From NCBI GenBank assembly GCA_946807835.1, contig OX327697.1, positions 9,377,001 to 9,441,000 of the forward strand: DNA of 64,000 nucleotides, in the 5' to 3' direction. The notes below the pieces were generated by a model. It did no database searches and was not told the origin of the DNA. It saw nothing but the letters and a program-made list of their open reading frames with translations. Position 1 is the first letter of the stretch; each line of letters begins with the position of its first letter. Position numbers and translations under genes: made by a program. This document shows positions 56,430-64,000 of this stretch, piece after piece. This DNA is from Ailanthus altissimus. Its lineage: Eukaryota; Streptophyta; Magnoliopsida; Sapindales; Simaroubaceae.

Positions 56430-56718
56430 CATAGTAAAGTGAAAAGCATGACGAGAAATCTCAACCCAAGATGTTAGAATGTGCAAAATCAATGTGTGTC
56501 AGAGCTGCTACAATTGTTTCAACGAATTAAAGAAAATGCTGGATTAAGAGAAGGGGGTACTACGAGCCCTTCGCACAACGCATCTAACTAGTTTGCTTGG
56601 TTCACTAGTTCCACCGACTAGACCTTTAGAGTGATTCAGTCGATATAGGAGTGCGCTTGAAGCGGGGAGTGTGCTATCCTTATTGAGCTGGGCTATCCCC
56701 CATAAGGCCCCACCATCA
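56430..56718. other. Islet of normal base composition, possible organelle-derived insert
   Basis: About 290 bp with near 50% GC in places (for example GCGCTTGAAGCGGGGAGTG and CCCCATAAGGCCCCACCATC) between two AT arrays. No open frame of use. The text style resembles plant mitochondrial intergenic DNA, which suggests a nuclear insertion of organelle DNA, but I cannot name the source. Confidence 0.35.
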
Positions 56719-57505
56719 GGGTTTAATATAACTAAAATTAGAGTTAGAATTGGATTATAAAATGTAATGTAATTAAAATTACAATTATAAAATTTAATGT
56801 AATTAAAATTAAAATTAGAATTAGATTTAAAATTATAATATTTAACTTAAGTGAAATTGAATTTAAAAATAGAATTAGAATTATAAAATTTAATGTAAGT
56901 GAAGTTGAATTTAAAATTGAAATAGGAATTATTATATTTAACATAATTAAAATTGAAATGATAACATTTAACATAATTAAAAATAAAATTTGCTTTGAAA
57001 TGATAGAACTTAACGTAATTATAATTTAATTTTAAATTAGAATTAGAATTATAATATTTAACATAAGTAAAATTGAATTTAAAAATAAAATTAGAATTAT
57101 AACATTTAATGTAAGTGAAATTGAATTTAAAATTAGAATTGAAATTATAATAGTTATTTAAATGAAATTGAAATTAAAATTGAAATTGAAATTATAACAT
57201 TTAACGTAATTAAAATTGAAATTAGATTTGAAATTATAAAATTTAATATAATTGAAATTGAACTTAAAATTAGAATTAGAATTATAACATTTATAATAAG
57301 TGAAATAGAATTTAAAATTAGAATTGGAATTATAAAATTTAACGTAATTAAAATTAAAATGATAATATTTGGCATAATTGAATCTGAATTTAAAACTAGA
57401 ATTAAAATTATAACATTTAACGAAACTAAAATTAAAATTATAATTAGAATTATGACATTTAATATAATTAAATTTGAAATTATATTTAAAATAATAATAT
57501 TTAGC
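56719..57505 (+). repeat. AT-rich tandem array, reverse orientation
   Basis: TAACATTTAACRTAATT cores with RAAATT hexamers; opposite orientation to the array 300 bp to its left. Confidence 0.85.
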
Positions 57506-57744
57506 TTATGTTCCCACTCACTGTTGCATGTTGCATTTCACTTAACATACAATAGATAAATAGTGAGAACAAGTAGTATACTAAGTGAGAACATGATGTT
57601 ATTTGTAATTAAATTTTTTTAACATATATGAAAAGCATACGTATGTAGAATACTAATAAAATTAGAACACCAGAAATTAAATCACATATTTTCAACGGTA
57701 ATCAATAACGTGCTAAGAATATAAAAGTTTGGATAATAGCAAAT
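57506..57744. other. Transition region with scattered 22-bp units
   Basis: Single degraded units in both orientations (TGTTCCCACTCAC at 57510; GTGAGAACAAGTAGTATACTAA at 57562) before the dense array starts. Confidence 0.6.
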
Positions 57745-59807
57745 GATAGTAAAATATAGTATATTAAGTAGAAATATTTAGTATGCCAAGTGAGAACATT
57801 TAGTACATTTAGTACATTCAGCGAGAACAAGTAATATATTAAGTGGGAACACATAGTATATTAAGTGGGATCATTTAGTATGTTATGTGGGAACAAGTAG
57901 TATATTAAGTGGGAACACGTAGTATATTAAGTGAGAATATTTAGTATATTGAGTAGGAACACGTAGTATATTGAGTGGGAACAAGTAGTACATTAAATGG
58001 GAACAAGTAGTATATTAAGTAGGAACACGTAGTGTATTATGTGAGAACATTTAATATATTGAGTGGGAACAAGTATTATATTAAGTAGGAATACCTAGTA
58101 TATTGAGTGGGAACAAGTATTATATTAAGTAGGAATACTTAATATATTGAGTAAGAACATTTAATATATTGAGTGGGAACACGTAGTATATTGAGTGAGA
58201 ACATTTAGTATATTGAGTGGGAACACGTAATATATTGAGTGGGAACACGTAGTATATTGAGTGGAAACATTTAGTATATTAAGTGAAAACACGTAGTATA
58301 TTTTAGTGCGAACACATAGTATGTTGAGTAGGAATACATAGTATATTGAGTGGAAACACGTAGTATATTAAGTGAAAATACGTAGTATATTAAGTGGGAA
58401 CAAGTAGTATATTAAGTGGAAACAAGTAGTATATTAAGTGGGAACACGTAGTATATTAAGTGGGAACACGTAGTATATTAAGTGAGAATATTTAGTATAT
58501 TGAGTGAAAACACGTAATATATTGACTGAGAACACATAGTATATTAAGTGGGAACATTTAGTATATTAAGTGGGAACACGTAATATATTGAGTTGGAACA
58601 CGTAGTATATTGAGTGGGAACACGTAGTATATTAAGTGGCAATATGTAGTATATTGAGTGGGAACACGTAGTATATTAAGTGAGAACACGTAGTATATTG
58701 AGTGGGAACATGTAGTACACTGAGTGAGAACAAGTAATATATTCAGTGTAAACACGTAGTATATTGAGTGGGAACAAGTAGTATATTAAGTGGGAACATG
58801 TACTATATCAAGTGGGAACATTTAGTATATTAAGCGGGGACATGTAATATATTGAGTGGGAACATGTAGTATATTGAGTGGGAATACGTAGTATATTGAG
58901 TGAGAACACGTAATAGATTAATTGAAAACACGTAGTATATAAAGTGAAAACACGTAATATATTGAGTGGGAACACGTAGTATATAAAGTAGGAACACGTA
59001 TTATATTAAGTAAGAACATTTAGTATATTAAGTGGGAACAAGTAGTATATTAAGTAGGAACAAGTAGTATATTAAGTGGGAACACGTAATATATTAAGTG
59101 GGAACATTTAATATTTTGAGTGGGAACACGTAGTATATTGAGTGAGAATAATTGGTATATTAAATGGGAACATATAGTATATTGAGAGGGAACAAGTAGT
59201 ATATTGAGTGGGAACACGTAATGTATTAAGTGGGAACACGTAATATATAGAGTGGGAACACGTAGTATATTGAGTGGGAACAAGTAGTATATTAAGTAGA
59301 AACACGTAATGTATTAAGTGGGAACACGTAGTATATAGAGTGAGAGCACGTAGTATATTGAGTGGGAACAAGTAGTATATTAAGTGGAAACACGTAGTGT
59401 ATTAAGTGGGAATATTTAGCATATTGAGTGGGAACACGTAGTGTATTGAGTGGAAACAAGTAGTATATTGAGTGGGAACAAGTAGTATATTGAGTAGGAA
59501 CAAGTAGTATATTGAGTGGGAACACGTGGTGTATTAAGTGGGAACATTTAGTATATTGAGTGGGAACACGTAATATATTGAGTGGGAACAAGTAGTATAT
59601 TAAGTGGGAACAAGTAGTATATTGAGTGGGAACAAATAGTATATTAAGTGGGAACATTTAGTATATTGAGTAGGAACACATAATATATTGAATCGGAACA
59701 CGTAGTATATTAAGTGGGAATAAGTAGTATATTGAGTGTAAACACATAGTATATTAAGTAGGAACACGTAGTATCTTAAATGGGAACAAGTAGTATATTA
59801 AGTAGAA
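57745..59807 (+). repeat. 22-bp minisatellite, plus-oriented arm
   Basis: About 90 units of GTGGGAACACGTAG followed by TATATTAA or TATATTGA. The bases after GGGAACA vary among a few classes (CGT, TTT, AGT, TGT). ORFs over it translate to a repeating peptide and are not genes. Confidence 0.95.
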
Positions 59808-61545
59808 ATATACTACGTGTTTTCACTTAATATATTACGTTTTTTCACTTAATATACTACGTGTTCCCACTCAATATACTACATGTTCCCAACTAATATA
59901 CTACATGTTCCCATTCAATATATTACGTGTTCCCATTCAATATACTAAATATTACTACTTAATATAATACGTGTTCTCACTTAATATACTACTTCTTCCC
60001 ACTTAATATACTACGTGTTCCTATTCAATATAATACGTGTTCCCACCTAATATACTAAATGTTCTCGCTTAATTTACTACGTGTTCCCACTAAATATACT
60101 ACGTGTTCCGACTCAATATATTACGTGTTCCCACTTAATATACTAAATGTTCCCACTCAATATACTACGTGTTCTCACTCAATATACTACTTATTCCCAC
60201 TTAATATACTACGTGTTCCCATTCAATATATTACATGTTCCCACTCAATATACTAAATGTTCTCACTTAATATACTACTTATTCACACTTAACATACTAA
60301 ATGTTTCCACTTAATATACTATGTGTTTCCACTCAATATACTAAATGTTTCCACTTATTATACTACGTGTTTTTACATAATATACTACGTGTTCCCACTT
60401 AATATACAACATATTCTCACTTAATATATTACATGTTCCCATTTAATATACTAAATGTTCTCACACAATATACTACGTATTCCTACTTAATATATTAAAT
60501 GTTCCCACTTAATATACTACGTGTTCCCACTTAATATACTATGTGTTCCCACTCAATATACTAAATGTTGCTACTTATTATACTACGTGTTTTCACTCAA
60601 TATACTATGTATTCCCGTGTAATATACTACATGTTCCTACTCAATATAATATATGTCCCCACTTAATATAACACATGTTTCAACTTAATATATTACTTGT
60701 TCCCATTTAACATATTAAATATTCCCACTTAATATACTATGTGTTTCCACTCAATATACTAAATATTTTCACTTATTATACTACGTGTTTTCACTTAATA
60801 TACTAAATGTTTCTATTTAATATACTACGTGTTCCCACTTAATATATTACATGTTCCCACTTAATATATAAATGTTTCCACTTAATATACTACGTGTTCG
60901 TACTTAATATATTAAATATTTTCATTTAATATATTACGTGTTTACACTTAATATATTATGTGTTCCTACTCAATATGTTAAATGTTCTCACTTATTATAT
61001 TACGTGTTTCCACTCAATATACTAAATATTCTCACTTATTATATTATGTGTTCCCACTTAATATTCTAACTGTTCCCACTTAATATACTACGTGTTCTCA
61101 CTTAATATACTAAATATTCCTACTTAATATATTACGTGTTCCCACTTAATATATTAAATGTTCCCACTTAATATAATAAATGGGAACATTTAGTATATTG
61201 AGTGGGAACACATAGTATATTAAGTGGGAACATGTAGTATATTAAATGTTCCCACTTAATATACTACGTGTTCCCACTTAATATACTATATGTTCCCACT
61301 CAATATACTAAATGTTCTCATTTATTATATTACTTGTTCCAACTCAATATACTAAATCTTCCCACTTATTATACTACGTTTTTTCACTTAATATACTACA
61401 TATTCCTACTTAATATACTAATTGTTTCTACTTAATATACTAAATATTTTCATTGAATATGCAACATGTTCTTATTTAATATATTACGTATTCCCACTTA
61501 ATATACTAAGTATTCATACTTAATATATTATGTGTTTTCACTCAT
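59808..61545 (-). repeat. 22-bp minisatellite, minus-oriented arm
   Basis: About 79 units of the same repeat reverse-complemented (TTCCCACTTAATATACTACG). The switch of orientation at about 59808 is abrupt. A second, short island of plus orientation lies at about 61183-61240. The array ends at TGTGTTTTCACTCATAAAA near 61545. Confidence 0.95.
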
Positions 61546-62030
61546 AAAATTTTCATTTTTGTTATCGAAGTGTCGATAAAAAAATGTTTGCCAACCGATT
61601 GCCATTTTTACAACGGCGGTGGCAGGTTTTTTAATTATTAATTAATTAATTTTAAATATATTTATTATGATTATAAACCAGTTGCAGGATGACATATGTA
61701 ATTTGTAACTCTTCAATGTTTGACACGTGTTGCTTTGTTAAAAAATATTTATTTATTACCTTTTTAAAATTATATTAAATTAAATAAACGAATGATATTG
61801 CACCGTGTATTTAATGACAATGAATGAGTGAGATTGTGCCACGTGTCTAAGGTTAAATGACAAATAATGAAGGTATAATGATAATTGTCAATTAAAGATA
61901 ATATTTTCATCCAATTTGACGGCGAAGATTAACGGATATGGTAAACTTAGGTATTTTATCTCTAACTATGATAAAGTTGTAAATTAGCCTAAAATATTAG
62001 AGTAAATTTGACCTAATCCCTTATAATATT
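61546..62030. other. Spacer with partial homology to 53560-54290
   Basis: Contains GGCGGTGGCAGG and, at 61848-62025, the same flank as 54104-54294. No gene. Confidence 0.5.
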
Positions 62031-64000
62031 TAAATGAAAATCAAATCGGAATTAGAAATATAATATTTAACGTAATTCAAATTAAAAGCGTATTTAAAAT
62101 TGAAATTAGAATTATATTGTTTTATGTAATTAAAATTAAAATTAGAATTAGAATTATAACATTTAATATTTATTAAAATTGAAATTGAAATTGGAATTGG
62201 AATTATAACTTTAACATAATTGAAATTGACATTAGAATTAGAATTATAACATTTAACGTAATAGGAATTGAAATTGAATTATAATATTTTATGTAATTAA
62301 AATTAGAATTAAAATTTAATTTAGAATTATAACATTTAACATAATTAAAATTAAAAATTTCTTTTTTAACGTAATTGAAATTGAAATTAATTTAAATTAT
62401 AATATGTAAATAAAATTGAAATTGAAATTACAATTATAACATTTAATGTAATTAAAATTAAAATTATAACATTTAATGTAATTAAAATTAGAATTGTAAT
62501 TATAACATTTAACGTAATAGAAATTGAAATTGAAATTGAAATTGAAATTGAATTGTAATATTTTATGTAATTAAAATTAGAATTAAAATTGAAATTGAAA
62601 TTATAACATTTAACATAATTGAAATTAGAAATTTATTTTTTAACGTAAATGAAATTGAAATAATTTGAAATTGTAATATGTAAATGAAATTGAAATTAGA
62701 ATTATAACATTTAACGTAATTAAAATTGAAATTATAACATTTAATGTAATTAAAATTAGAATTATAACATTTAATGTAATTGAAATTGGAATTGTAATTA
62801 TAGCATTTAACGTAATAAAAATTGAAATTGAATTAAACTATTTTATGTAATAAAAATTAGAATTAAAATTAAAATTATAATTATAACATTTAACATAATT
62901 GAAAATAGAATTTTATTTTTTAACGTAATTGAAATTAAAATTAATTTAAAATTATAACATGCAAATGAAATTGAAATTGGAATTAAAATTATAACATTTA
63001 ACGTAATTAAAATTAAAATTATAACATTTAATGTAATTGAAATTTGAATTGTAATTATAATATTTAACGTAATTAAAATTGAAATTGAAATTAAAATTAT
63101 AACACTTAAGTAATTGAAATCAAAATTATAATTAAAATTATAACATTTAACGTGATTGTAATCGATATTGTAATTGAAATTATAATATTTAACGTAATTG
63201 AAATTGAAATTATAACATTTTAACATAATTGAAATTGTAACATTTAATATAATTCAAATTGAAATTAAAATTAAAATTGAAATTATAATATTTAACGTAA
63301 TTGAATTTGAAATTGGAATTGTATCATTTAACATAATTGAAATTAAATTTAGAATTGAAATTATAACATTTAACATATTTTAAAATCGAAATAAAAATTA
63401 TTTAACCTAATTAAAATTGGAATTAGAATTTCAATTATAATATTTAATGTACTTAGAATCGAAATTGATTTTGAAATTATAACATTTAACATAATAGGAA
63501 TTGAATTTAAAATTAGAATTGGAATTATAATCTTTAACAAAATTGGAATTGAAATTATATTTGAAATTATAACATTTAATCTAACTGAAACTAAAATTGG
63601 ATTGTAATTGTAACATTTAATAAAATTAAAATTAAAATTGGATTTCAAATGTAACATTTAATGTACTTAATGTAATTGAAATTTAATTTAAAGTTAAAAT
63701 TAAAATGATAACATTTAACGTACTTAAAATTGTAATTAGAATTGCATTTAGAATTACAACATTCAACGTACTTGGAATTAAAATTAAAATTATATTTAGA
63801 ATTATAAAATTTATGTAATTGGAATTGAAAATTGATTTGAAATATAACATTTAACGTAAATGAGATTAAAATTATAATTGGAATTATAATATTTAACGTA
63901 ATTAAAATTAAAATTAGAATCATAATATTTACATAATTGAAATTGAAATTAAAATTGAATTTGAGATTATAACATTTAATGTAATTACAATTGAAATTGG
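62031..64000 (+). repeat. AT-rich tandem array, reverse orientation, running off the right edge
   Basis: 2.0 kb of ATAACATTTAACGTAATT cores and RAAATT hexamers. 62700-62790 shows regular 30-bp units (18-nt core plus two hexamers). The long minus-strand frame 62843-63226 is a by-product of the periodicity. Confidence 0.9.

Noticed and set aside
59292..59657. 121-codon open frame with a repeating NILRVPTQYTTCSH-like peptide over the 22-bp minisatellite
   Set aside because: Pure translation of a tandem repeat; frames break at every length variant and neighbouring frames are equally open.
57745..61545. CRISPR array
   Set aside because: Units are contiguous with no spacers, and the context is a plant genome with retroelements.
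62843..63226. 127-codon open frame (minus strand) and similar frames over AT arrays, for example 14964-15254, 29840-30055 and 63370-63923
   Set aside because: They arise because array units are multiples of six bases. The peptides are low-complexity Ile/Asn/Lys, and frames are open on both strands.

Overview
This is nuclear DNA of a flowering plant, probably a eudicot, from a very AT-rich, gene-poor repeat region. The evidence is nested Ty1/copia and Ty3/gypsy LTR retrotransposons with plant-type primer binding sites (initiator tRNA-Met for copia, tRNA-Asp for the Athila/Tat-like gypsy), solo LTRs, and large tandem arrays. I find no intact resident host gene, no rRNA or tRNA gene and no CRISPR. 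Every coding region belongs to, or is carried by, a retroelement, and all are interrupted.

Layout. 1-5889: Copia-A, minus strand, a degraded copia element with 5' LTR 3780-5889, running off the left edge. 5890-7390: a plus-strand LTR fragment of the same superfamily. 7567-10054: one copy of a segmental duplication ending in a truncated Copia-C LTR. 10055-15709: AT-rich array, ~215-bp tandem repeats, a solo gypsy LTR (12809-14071), a second AT array and related ~200-bp repeats. 15710-27687: a complete Athila/Tat-like gypsy element with 5-bp target duplications. 27693-31830: more ~200-bp repeats and a 2.8-kb AT array. 32046-34570: second copy of the duplication, carrying an inverted gypsy LTR fragment and an 82-bp tandem repeat. 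34571-42740: complete Copia-C. 44052-52878: Copia-B, plus strand, with a solo copia LTR nested in its LTR and a solo gypsy LTR nested in its leader, truncated inside reverse transcriptase. 52879-64000: AT arrays, a foldback element, an islet of ordinary base composition, and a 3.8-kb 22-bp minisatellite whose two halves are inverted (switch at about 59808).

The most interesting object is the gypsy element. Between pol and the 3' LTR, where Athila elements often carry an env-like ORF, it has two extra reading frames. The first (23279-23971) is a small protein with a basic cluster and a C-x2-C-x4-C-x3-C motif, preceded by a good 3' splice acceptor. The second (24185-24838) is an intron-less, full-length LOG-type cytokinin-activating enzyme (phosphoribohydrolase, 'lysine decarboxylase' fold) with its own CCAAT/TATA promoter and poly(A) signal. 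Its three nonsense codons, and two substitutions in its nucleotide-binding motifs, can each be explained by a single C-to-T (or G-to-A) change. It was therefore probably an intact cargo gene when the element inserted.

The second theme is RNA structure in retroelement leaders. Copia-A/B and Copia-C carry, between primer binding site and gag, about four spaced stem-loops whose apical sequence is conserved while the stems differ but stay self-complementary. The gypsy leader has five copies of a different short hairpin.

The third theme is satellite birth. The 22-bp unit matches a segment of the dispersed ~215-bp repeat in which two CACT tetramers lie exactly 22 bp apart. The AT arrays have a two-level design: an 18-nt core plus a variable number of hexamers.
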